This document shows, in pieces, positions 1 to 5,600 of a stretch of 5,831 nt of DNA; position 1 is the first letter of the stretch, and every line of letters begins with the position of its first letter. The stretch is taken from positions 1 through 5,831 of the forward strand of contig JAGRAS010000119.1 in NCBI GenBank assembly GCA_020434465.1, written 5' to 3'. The DNA is from Bdellovibrionales bacterium. Its GTDB lineage: Bacteria > Bdellovibrionota > UBA2361 > JAGRAS01. The notes under the pieces were generated by a model. It made no database searches. It was not told where the DNA came from and saw nothing but the letters and a program-made list of their open reading frames with translations. The position numbers were made by a program, and so were the translations under genes.

Positions 1-678
1 AAACCAATTCCATTTAAGCAATCAGATGTTAAATTTAAAGGACATGCGATTGAATTTAGGCTTTATGCTGAGTCTCCAGAAAAAAACTTTATGCCGGCGA
101 TAGGCAAGATAAGTAAACTAAATCGCCCAGAAGCTGACTTTATTCGTGAGGACTTTGCTCTAGAAGCAGGAGATGAAATAAGCCCTTTTTATGATGCCAT
201 GATTTCAAAGCTGATAATTAGAGCTAAAGATCGAACAGCATGTATTGAACAATCACTTAGTGCATTAAAAGATTATGAAATTGAGGGAGTAGAAACTAGT
301 ATTCCATTTCACAAATGGATTTTAGGAACATCAGAGTTTAAAGAAGGTGGTTTTGATATTGGTTTTGTAGAGAGAGAATTTAACCCAGAATGTCTAAAAG
401 AACTTGCAGCTAGAGAGTTAAAGGACCCATCGCATATTCAGCATGAAAACGGTTTGGAGTTTATAGAGCAATTTCGTTTTTTCTCCCCAGAATTTAATTC
501 ACATTATGTTATTGAACTTATACATAGAAATGATGGAATTTTTGTTGCAATTCCAAAGTCTCAGGATGGAAAAATAGCGCCACCAAAAAATAGAAGAGCT
601 TCAAACGGTAAAAACGCGGTATTAAAAGCTATTACTGAAGTATTAAATTCAAAACCACCACAAGAAATATTTAACTAA
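1..678 (+). CDS. Biotin carboxylase subunit of an acyl-CoA carboxylase, C-terminal part (5' end outside window)
   Basis: The reading frame is open from base 1 to the TAA at 676-678 (225 codons seen). The start lies outside the window, and the ATG at 91 is internal. In this family the enzyme uses ATP and bicarbonate to carboxylate biotin carried on a BCCP protein, the first half-reaction of acetyl-, propionyl- or methylcrotonyl-CoA carboxylase. Visible residues match the biotin carboxylase C-terminal domain: GHAIEFRLYAE near codons 14-24, an IRED segment equivalent to the bicarbonate-binding arginine region, SPFYDAMISKL near 61-71, and IEGVETSIPFHKWIL ending the domain. After about codon 127 a further ~98 residues follow. 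E. coli AccC ends near this point. The extension has no AMKM-type biotinylation motif, so BCCP must be a separate protein or domain. It could be a reduced BT-like linking domain, but I cannot assign it. The ATP-grasp part is not visible, so acetyl- versus propionyl-type specificity is undecided. Confidence 0.9.
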   Translation, partial: KPIPFKQSDVKFKGHAIEFRLYAESPEKNFMPAIGKISKLNRPEADFIREDFALEAGDEISPFYDAMISKLIIRAKDRTACIEQSLSALKDYEIEGVETSIPFHKWILGTSEFKEGGFDIGFVEREFNPECLKELAARELKDPSHIQHENGLEFIEQFRFFSPEFNSHYVIELIHRNDGIFVAIPKSQDGKIAPPKNRRASNGKNAVLKAITEVLNSKPPQEIFN

Positions 679-1391
679 GTTTCTAAAAAATTGTATTTTG
701 GCAAATCCTCTGAAATTAGGATTTCATTCTTTGACCAAGGGTTTTGAAACTTAATTACTGAGGCGTGTAAAATAAATTCCGGCAGATCTTGTTCCGGAAA
801 AAGATTTGTTAACTTAGTACTAGAACCGTAGAGTTCATCGCCGCAAAGAGGGTGTCCTAAGAAACTGGCATGGGCTCTTACTTGATGTCTTGCACCAGTT
901 GAAGTTAAAACTCGACAAATACTCGCATTTAAACTATCAATTTTTTTCAAGGCAAGAAAACTAGAATTAGTTAATACAGCCCTGTCTTTTTGTCTCGGTT
1001 TTTCTTGATATACTCTTACTTTCTTGGCTCTTCGGTTAGGATTTCCAAGGTAGGCAGAAATATTTTTTTTAGCATCAAATTCTCCATCTACAAAAATTAT
1101 ATACTCTTTATATATTTTCTTAGCTTTATAAACTTTTCGCATTTCTTCCCAAGCAAGCTGTGTTTTTGCCGCTAAAATTATTCCAGTTGAGTGAAAATCT
1201 AATCTGTTTAAAAGACCATGTTCGTATATATTGCCGCCAACAGATTTACATTTAGGATAAAATTTTGCAGCCATTAAAGCAGCGCTAGGCTCAGAGTCCG
1301 TTTTTCCAATTGAATGAAGTTTAGCTGGCTTTGAGAAAGCAAATAAATTTTCATCTTCAAATAGTATTTTAATGGTAGGTAAGACTCTCAT
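675..1391 (-). CDS. RluA-family RNA pseudouridine synthase
   Basis: A 238-residue protein that would isomerise uridine to pseudouridine in rRNA or tRNA in the cytoplasm. The family signature is present: HGLLNRLDFHSTGII at residues 58-72 contains the catalytic aspartate D65 (canonical form HRLD..TSG; the histidine before RLD is asparagine here). YKEYIIFVDG at 94-103 is the strand after the active site, and TGARHQVRAHASFLGHPLCGDELYG at 165-189 is the conserved RNA-binding/uracil-pocket segment (written here with its key residues R168, H169, R172 and D185). There is no N-terminal S4 domain, so it resembles RluA or TruC-like catalytic-only members in length. Target sites cannot be predicted. Its start overlaps the end of the upstream membrane protein gene by 23 bp and has no strong ribosome binding site, suggesting translational coupling. 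Its TAG stop at 675-677 overlaps the convergent carboxylase stop, leaving no room for a terminator between them. Confidence 0.9.
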   Translation of the reverse strand: MRVLPTIKILFEDENLFAFSKPAKLHSIGKTDSEPSAALMAAKFYPKCKSVGGNIYEHGLLNRLDFHSTGIILAAKTQLAWEEMRKVYKAKKIYKEYIIFVDGEFDAKKNISAYLGNPNRRAKKVRVYQEKPRQKDRAVLTNSSFLALKKIDSLNASICRVLTSTGARHQVRAHASFLGHPLCGDELYGSSTKLTNLFPEQDLPEFILHASVIKFQNPWSKNEILISEDLPKYNFLET

Positions 1392-1950
1392 TTTGTGAAC
1401 TTTGCATTTTCTGTTTTAATGAGTCAATTTGCACTGTTAAACTTCTAGAGTTAGTTTGAAGCTTATCTTTTAAGTCGTTAATTCTGTTATTGTATTCATC
1501 TAAGGCCCAATTTTTATTAGAATTTGATTTTTTAATTGATGACTTTGTTAGGCTTGCTTCAACAAAGGACTTGGACAAAGAAGCTCTTGAAGAAATAAGT
1601 TCTTCAATTATGGGAATTTCTTTAACAGGAGGGTTTAGAACCTCAGTGGTTTTTACAATGCGTTTAAAAACTTCAGAGTTATTTATAAACAGTGCTTGGA
1701 GATTATTAACTTTGATTTTTGAAATATCAAAAATGAAGACTTCAGTAGCCATGAAAAAAGCTTCTTTTAGTTTTTCTTGTTCAATTAGAGCATCAATTTT
1801 ATCAAATTTACTAGAGTGAATCTTTCTTAAGAAGGTTTGAAAAAAGTTTGTTTTTGAAATAGCAGAATAAATTATTTTACAAATGTAAAACAAAGATGCT
1901 AGCCCTATAAGAAGTAGACCAATCGGCGCTATTAGGCTAAGTGAGTTCAT
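1369..1950 (-). CDS. Unrecognised membrane-anchored coiled-coil protein
   Basis: A 193-residue protein whose family I do not recognise. Residues about 5-30 form one hydrophobic segment (LIAPIGLLLIGLASLFYICKI) consistent with a single membrane span or uncleaved anchor. There is no lipobox cysteine. The following soluble part is rich in Lys, Glu and Ser. Residues about 45-90 look helical, a short PPVKEIPII stretch sits near 107-115, and the C-terminal ~45 residues (from WALDEYNNRINDLKDKLQ) show heptad-like spacing of L/I/V residues typical of a coiled coil. The topology is probably N-terminus in the membrane with most of the protein in the cytoplasm, but the orientation is not certain. The ATG at 1948-1950 is the first start after the divergent intergenic region. 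The ribosome binding site is weak (only A-rich sequence with AAAC/TTTA upstream). Its end overlaps the pseudouridine synthase gene, so the two are probably one transcript. The reality of the gene rests on the length of the open frame, the coherent protein features and the operon fit. Confidence 0.7.
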   Translation of the reverse strand: MNSLSLIAPIGLLLIGLASLFYICKIIYSAISKTNFFQTFLRKIHSSKFDKIDALIEQEKLKEAFFMATEVFIFDISKIKVNNLQALFINNSEVFKRIVKTTEVLNPPVKEIPIIEELISSRASLSKSFVEASLTKSSIKKSNSNKNWALDEYNNRINDLKDKLQTNSRSLTVQIDSLKQKMQSSQNESLTYH

Positions 1951-2119
1951 TTATTAAAGTTTAAAGTTTACTTAATCATTGTCTAACATTGAACTGAGTT
2001 AAGCAATATAAGTTACTCTTTAGCTAGCAAAACCTATTTAGCTTTGACACTGTTTTACAAGTGGTCTATTTATAATTTTCCTGTAAAGCTTTAATCTCCT
2101 CCAGGATGGAGTTTGTTTT
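1951..2119. promoter_or_regulatory. Divergent intergenic promoter region
   Basis: This 169-bp AT-rich stretch lies between two divergently read genes and should hold both promoters. For the rightward gene, TTGACA at 2044-2049 is a perfect -35 hexamer and TATAAT at 2071-2076 a perfect -10, but they are 21 bp apart, longer than the usual 16-18. With a 17-bp spacer the -10 would be the poor TATTTA at 2067-2072. Leftward, TATATT (complement of 2007-2012) is a possible -10 without a convincing -35. The repeated unit TAAAGTT near 1955-1970 lies just before the leftward start. The region's role is inferred from layout; the hexamers are seen directly. Confidence 0.45.
2108..2111 (+). promoter_or_regulatory. 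Ribosome binding site of the ribonuclease HI gene
   Basis: GGAG lies 8 bases before the ATG at 2120 and fixes that start. It can pair with CTCC at 2099-2102 across a 5-base loop, so a weak hairpin could partly hide it. That pairing may be chance. Confidence 0.65.
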
Positions 2120-2614
2120 ATGAGCAATGAAAAAAATTTTACTTTAAGTGAGGTGCTTGAAAAGTTTTCTGAAGGCCCTACTACTGGTGTATTTACCGAC
2201 GGAGGAGCAAGGCCAAACCCAGGGCCCGGAGGTTGGGGGCTTGTTTGGGTAAAAGATTCCGAAATTTTAAATCAAAAATATGGTAGCGATCCTGATACAA
2301 CAAATAACAGGATGGAGTTAAAAGCGCTGATTGAGGCTTTGAAAATTTTAAAAGATCATACAGAAGAAATTACAGTTTTCACTGATAGTAATTTATGTGT
2401 GCAAACAATTAACCAATGGGCTGCTTCTTGGGAAAAACAAGGATGGAGAAGAAAAAGCGGCGCTATCAAAAACCTTGAGCTAGTACAAGAACTATATTCC
2501 CTATGCAAGTCCAAACCAAATGTTAAACTTCAATGGGTAAAAGCTCATAATGGTTGGTTATGGAATGAGTATGCTGATTCTTTAGCAAGCGCTTGGGTTA
2601 GAGAAGAGCTTTAA
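2120..2614 (+). CDS. rnhA: Ribonuclease HI
   Basis: A 164-residue cytoplasmic endonuclease that cuts the RNA strand of RNA-DNA hybrids, with roles in primer removal and R-loop clearance. The four metal-binding acidic residues are present in order: D27 in FTDGGARPNPGPGGWG, E66 in NNRMELKALIEAL, D89 in FTDSNLCVQTI, and D153 in WNEYADSLA. H143 in WVKAHNG matches the mobile catalytic histidine. The basic handle that grips the hybrid is seen around 100-118 (W..SWEKQGWRRKSGAIKNL). About 20 residues precede the catalytic core, a short extension relative to E. coli RNase HI (155 aa), and the strong GGAG ribosome binding site supports the chosen ATG. The stop codon overlaps by bases 2611-2614 with the ancestral stop of the convergent zeta-like remnant, with no terminator between. 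Assignment is firm. The protein looks complete and active. Confidence 0.96.
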   Translation: MSNEKNFTLSEVLEKFSEGPTTGVFTDGGARPNPGPGGWGLVWVKDSEILNQKYGSDPDTTNNRMELKALIEALKILKDHTEEITVFTDSNLCVQTINQWAASWEKQGWRRKSGAIKNLELVQELYSLCKSKPNVKLQWVKAHNGWLWNEYADSLASAWVREEL

Positions 2615-3111
2615 ATTTTGGTTGCATAAAACTCAAATAGCTCTTTATTTAACACTTTAACATTATCACCATTTTCTTTATAGACCAATAGAATTGCACT
2701 ATTATTTGAATTATCAAAAAAGTACCATTGATCACATAAGTTTTTATATAGTTTAAAAAAAAGAGAGATCTTTTATACCTTCTTTTTATTACATTATGAG
2801 GTATAAAATGCCCGCCTTCCAAAACTCTTTTATCTACTCTCTCAACAGAAATTTTGGGATTTTTGACTGCATTATAGCAGAGAGTAATATTATAATTAAG
2901 CATTTTTACTTTATTAATAAGAGACTCCCAGCTAGGTCCTGCCATTGTTGATTCAAACGCGATATCTTTATTTTCACTTATTGTTTTGTGCAAACGTTTA
3001 ATTAAAAGCCGGCCAGCTTGAATATCTACTGATAAGTAGTTGTGTTGCCTAAGCCTTTCGCAATAACATCAGCATTTACAAAAGAGTTGATATTTTCAAC
3101 AGATTTTAATA
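2611..3111 (-). pseudogene. Broken zeta-toxin-like kinase gene (P-loop end lost, two frameshifts)
   Basis: Three pieces in two frames together read as a zeta-toxin-family (UDP-GlcNAc-kinase-like, P-loop ATPase) protein. Piece A (about 3036-3111) reads SVENINSFVNADVIAKGL, matching the family's FVNAD-IA-GL motif, and then hits TAG at 3026-3028. Piece B (2763-3035) starts LSVDIQAGRLLIKRL, continues DIAFESTMAGPSW, and has VEGG/LEGGHFIPHNVIKRRYKRSL, the family's GGH-IP--V--RY-RS block. Piece C (2611-2754) reads KLYKNLCDQWYFFDNS and ends FYATKI-stop, matching the LY-PL-D-W---DNS tail. Each junction needs one added base (or two removed). The second falls in a run of eight T (minus strand; A at 2755-2762). 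The N-terminal P-loop (GxxGxGKT) is absent: the remnant begins right at the stop of the upstream lipoprotein gene. A 114-residue frame starting at TTG 2993 covers only piece B plus a nonsense tail, so it is not an intact gene. No antitoxin gene is visible. The family call is from memory of motifs, not a search. Confidence 0.82.
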
Positions 3112-4059
3112 CTAACGAACTTCTACTCGGTTACAACCATCTTTTACTGAGTAGGTCTTGCCACCAATATTTACTTTTATGTTTTTGCCGTAGTCGCAGC
3201 CGCGTTTTGAAAATCTAATTGTAGCGTCGTAACCATTGCTTGGGCCAGAGTCGCTGCCGGTGTCAGTTCTAACCTTGCCACCACTTTTGTAAACGATAGT
3301 TGCTTTTACACCGATCCCTCTTTGGTGTAGAATTACAAGTTTTCCGTTACTTTCTGAAACTGGTTTCCATAGAAATTGATTTGCAGCACTTCCTCCGCCA
3401 GAAAAATTACTTGAACTTTCATCTAGTTCTTGTAGTAGTTCTATTAGGTCGTTGATAGAAGTTTCGTCATCTTCATTATCTTCAATGGTAGCTTGTTGTT
3501 GAGCTGGGGTTTCTTCTAAAGCTTGATAACAAGTTTTAAGAAAGTCTCCGCCACAAACTGAATTACCATTATCTGCTATTGCGTATCCACCTTTTAGTAA
3601 TGCTTCATTGAAACTTTCACCGTCTTCGCGTTTAACAAGCTGACCAATTCTTGCCTTTTCTCCCCCTTCAAGTTCTAGTTCGCAGTCATCGTCTGCTTTA
3701 TAAAATAGAGCGAGTCTACCAAATTCTTGCTCTAACATTGCTCTACCTTCAAATTGTTTTGCTGCTGGAACCTCTCCTGCTTCAAGAGAATGAAATTTTA
3801 CCAACATAGATTCACCGGTATTGTCGTTTCTAACAGAGGCAATATCGACACCGATTATTTGTTCAATAGTTACTGGCGTTCCATTTTCAGCTTTAACTGG
3901 ATTAACAAGTTTCCCTTTTTGTACAATTCCGCAGTCACTAGTGATGTCTCTAACATCACCTTTGTTTAACTCAGGATTGCTGGGATCCTTTGTGCAGGCT
4001 GAAACACTGAAAACAGATGTTATAAGAACTAAATGGAGTAAAGTTAGTTTAAAATTCAT
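3112..4059 (-). CDS. Secreted lipoprotein with degenerate SNase-like domain and C-terminal beta-rich domain
   Basis: A 315-residue exported lipoprotein. Residues 1-21 form a signal peptide (basic start, hydrophobic LTLLHLVLITSVF) ending in the lipobox VSAC, so C22 would be lipidated and the protein anchored in a membrane. Residues about 66-185 resemble a staphylococcal-nuclease (thermonuclease) fold: VKFHSLEAGE, FGRLALFY, and ARIGQLVKREDGESFNEALL followed by KGGYAI, which corresponds to the family's V--DG---N--LV--G-A block. The usual catalytic Arg/Asp/Glu set is not evident, so nuclease activity is doubtful. C169 and C177 may form a disulfide. An acidic, Ser/Gly-rich linker (about 190-225) leads to a C-terminal domain (227-315) that starts FLWKPVSESNGKLVIL and has YDATIRF, CDYGKNIKVNIGGKTYSV and C309; C288 and C309 could pair. 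I recognise this WKPVSE-dGKLV pattern as a recurring add-on in secreted proteins but cannot name its function. The start is supported by AAAGG six bases upstream. Confidence 0.8.
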   Translation of the reverse strand: MNFKLTLLHLVLITSVFSVSACTKDPSNPELNKGDVRDITSDCGIVQKGKLVNPVKAENGTPVTIEQIIGVDIASVRNDNTGESMLVKFHSLEAGEVPAAKQFEGRAMLEQEFGRLALFYKADDDCELELEGGEKARIGQLVKREDGESFNEALLKGGYAIADNGNSVCGGDFLKTCYQALEETPAQQQATIEDNEDDETSINDLIELLQELDESSSNFSGGGSAANQFLWKPVSESNGKLVILHQRGIGVKATIVYKSGGKVRTDTGSDSGPSNGYDATIRFSKRGCDYGKNIKVNIGGKTYSVKDGCNRVEVR

Positions 4060-4065
4060 GAAAAA

Positions 4066-4070
4066 CCTTT
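4066..4070 (-). promoter_or_regulatory. Ribosome binding site of the lipoprotein gene
   Basis: AAAGG on the minus strand lies six bases before the ATG at 4059-4057, a good fit that fixes the start so that the signal peptide and lipobox are complete. Confidence 0.65.
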
Positions 4071-4161
4071 AGTTTAAGAACCAGCAGGAAAACTAATACT
4101 CTGCGCCGATTTTATCTGGTCTAATATCTGATTTTCTTCTGTATTTGCTTCAGTTGAATGA

Positions 4162-4185
4162 AAAAAGCAAGTATTTACAAAAGCT
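4162..4185 (-). terminator. Possible weak terminator after the HAD gene
   Basis: Read on the minus strand, downstream of the HAD stop at 4226, AAGC (4184-4181) and GCTT (4170-4167) can pair around an imperfect inner GTA/TAC pairing, and the second arm runs into T residues (GCTTTTTTC). The stem is short and interrupted, so terminator activity is uncertain. The adjacent bases 4189-4217 carry a near-direct repeat, CTAGTTTAAAAA and CTAATTTAAAAA, with a 17-base period. Confidence 0.25.
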
Positions 4186-4225
4186 TAGCTAGTTTAAAAA
4201 CTTATCTAATTTAAAAAATGAGAGT

Positions 4226-5359
4226 TTATGAACCGGTTGAGGCCGACTTATAGCTTGCAGATCCATTAAAACGAATACAGCTAAAATCAGGAATAATGGT
4301 AACCAGCTCTTTGCCAACAATTTCATGCTTATCAAAAGCTTCAATGCATTTTCTTTCTAAACCTCGCATATTTTTAAGAGGGTCAGAGTCTCTAAAAAAA
4401 TCTTGGTCTGGAGATGCAATTACACGTATTCCTGCACGAACAGCGGCAAGTACTCCGGAAGCAGAATTTTCAAATACTAGTGCACGACTTGAATCAACCT
4501 CAGCCTTGTGTAATGCAAGTACATAGCAATCAGGATTAGGTTTAGCATGTTGCATGGAATAAGCTTCTGGCTCATGACCATCTTTTAGCTCGTGTGCACT
4601 TAAAGGACGTGGATCTCTTGGAAAAAATCTTAATTTTGGATTAATACTTTCTTGTAAGTCAAAACGAGTTAAAACAGAATCTACAATTCTAAACGAACTT
4701 CCAGTTACAAGACCTTGTTGTATCCGATACATTTTTGCAAGATTTAATATGGTTTCAACGCCTGGACGAATTTTTCGAGGATTTGTGTCTAAAGCATCTG
4801 TGAAAAATCTATGCCTTATATCTAAAATATATCGGCAAAGTCTCATGCTAAAACTTGTATTTGTTTGTTTATCGATGTCCCTTCTTGATAAATTGTCTGT
4901 GATGTCATTTGGATAGCGATTTAATAAATTAGGCATTAAATCATTAATGTTTAGATCTTGTCCTATTAAATTGCTAATTTCTGGAAGTGCATGCAAGGCT
5001 AGCAGTCTATTTCTATCTATTCCTAATTCACGCCAATGTCTAAATGCATAACTAATAATAGTCATGGCAGAGTGAATTTCATTTACTCCCTTTGCCGTTT
5101 CTCTTAAAACACTTATTGCTTTTTCAGAAAATTGAATTTCAAATAATTCTTCTGCAGCTTTTAAATACGAAGCCATATGATGCTCTTCGGTTTCAACAAT
5201 TGTTCCGTCAAAATCCCAAAGCATTAAATCAATATTATTTGGATCTATCTCAGTAGAGTTTACAACTAAGGACCTTCTATCAATTCTAAGAAGGTCTTGT
5301 GATCTGTTACCTGGTTTCGGTGTTGCTTGCTTAGCTTTATGTTCAGGTTTTTGGTACAT
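4226..5359 (-). CDS. HAD-superfamily hydrolase (beta-phosphoglucomutase / phosphoglycolate-phosphatase-like) with enlarged cap
   Basis: A 377-residue cytoplasmic phosphatase or phosphomutase of the haloacid dehalogenase superfamily; the substrate is unknown. Counting from the ATG at 5359, motif I is WDFDGTIVETEE with the nucleophile D49 and acid D51, motif II is LVTGSS (T219), motif III is K273 in HAKPNPDCY, and motif IV is VFENSASG with E297 and N298. In beta-phosphoglucomutase motif IV is usually E-D, so N298 replaces one acid. Some relatives are also FEN, so activity is still likely. The cap between motifs I and II spans roughly 135 residues before RPGVETIL, longer than a usual C1 cap, and about 46 residues precede motif I; typical members total 220-250 residues. 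A TTG at 5368 would add three residues. I prefer ATG 5359, though no strong ribosome binding site is visible for either. A candidate promoter and operator lie just upstream. The next gene downstream is the lipoprotein, probably separately transcribed. Confidence 0.88.
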   Translation of the reverse strand: MYQKPEHKAKQATPKPGNRSQDLLRIDRRSLVVNSTEIDPNNIDLMLWDFDGTIVETEEHHMASYLKAAEELFEIQFSEKAISVLRETAKGVNEIHSAMTIISYAFRHWRELGIDRNRLLALHALPEISNLIGQDLNINDLMPNLLNRYPNDITDNLSRRDIDKQTNTSFSMRLCRYILDIRHRFFTDALDTNPRKIRPGVETILNLAKMYRIQQGLVTGSSFRIVDSVLTRFDLQESINPKLRFFPRDPRPLSAHELKDGHEPEAYSMQHAKPNPDCYVLALHKAEVDSSRALVFENSASGVLAAVRAGIRVIASPDQDFFRDSDPLKNMRGLERKCIEAFDKHEIVGKELVTIIPDFSCIRFNGSASYKSASTGS

Positions 5360-5378
5360 CAAATACAAACTAATTCTA

Positions 5379-5417
5379 AAAGGTTACCCTATGTAATTAT
5401 GTTAACAGTTAACCTTT
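5379..5417 (-). promoter_or_regulatory. Candidate promoter and operator of the HAD gene
   Basis: Read leftward, CATAAT (complement of 5396-5401) matches five of six bases of a -10 box about 37 bases before the ATG. No convincing -35 is seen at the right distance. The box lies between two perfect 8-base inverted arms, AAAGGTTA at 5379-5386 and TAACCTTT at 5410-5417, 23 bases apart and centred on the -10. A tandem GTTAAC-A-GTTAAC at 5401-5413 overlaps the upstream arm. This layout would suit a dimeric repressor. The arms are seen; the function is inferred. Confidence 0.35.
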
Positions 5418-5439
5418 AAATAACTTCAAACTAATCTTT

Positions 5440-5475
5440 TTATAACAAACCTAAAAATATCTGTAGGTTTTATAA
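5440..5475. repeat. Inverted repeat (hairpin) between the ROK and HAD genes
   Basis: TTATA then AAACCTA (5440-5444 and 5447-5453, with a two-base AC bulge) pairs with TAGGTTT then TATAA (5464-5475) around a 10-base loop, giving 12 paired bases. It lies about 117 bases downstream of the ROK stop. No T-run follows it on the minus strand, so it is not a classic intrinsic terminator for that gene. A T6 run at 5489-5494 follows on the plus strand, where no gene is read into it. It may mark an RNA-end or regulatory hairpin. Confidence 0.4.
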
Positions 5476-5580
5476 GTTAGATAATATCTTTTTTAATATT
5501 CGATAGGCAAGCAATCAAGATTAGTACTAAAAAAAAGAACCTATGATTTTAGGGTGTTAGAACAATAAAGGTAGAAATAC

Positions 5581-5600
5581 TTATCTTTGAATTAAGATAA
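5581..5600 (-). terminator. AT-rich hairpin across the ROK stop codon
   Basis: TTATCTT at 5581-5587 pairs with AAGATAA at 5594-5600 over a 6-base loop, and the ROK gene's TAA lies at its edge. The stem is all A-T but for one G-C pair and is not followed by a T-run, so this is at best a weak terminator. Confidence 0.2.

Noticed and set aside
990..1819. Plus-strand open frames opposite the pseudouridine synthase and coiled-coil genes
   Set aside because: Phe/Ser-rich translations typical of the reverse strand of AT-rich genes; no supporting signals.
2106..2123. Five-codon leader ATG GAG TTT GTT TTA TGA overlapping the rnhA start
   Set aside because: Its ATG sits inside the rnhA ribosome binding site and has none of its own; most likely chance.
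2649..2993. A 114-codon minus-strand frame as an intact small protein gene
   Set aside because: It begins at a TTG inside the zeta homology and its last ~38 residues are out of frame with the family; the true tail reads in another frame.
2611..3111. A complete toxin-antitoxin module
   Set aside because: The zeta-like gene is broken and no epsilon-like or other antitoxin frame is present next to it.
3821..4072. Plus-strand open frames opposite the lipoprotein gene
   Set aside because: They are antisense to a gene with a clear signal peptide and ribosome binding site, and their translations show no domain.
4074..4184. Open minus-strand stretch ending SISFPAGS-stop just before the lipoprotein gene
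   Set aside because: About 36 codons with no ATG start or recognisable family; it may be spacer or an unidentifiable remnant.
4296..4526. Plus-strand frame opposite the HAD gene
   Set aside because: It is antisense to the conserved motif IV region of the HAD enzyme and has no ribosome binding site or domain.
5479..5494. AGATAATATCT followed by T6 as an intrinsic terminator on the plus strand
   Set aside because: The stem is only four pairs of A-T-rich sequence and no plus-strand gene ends before it.
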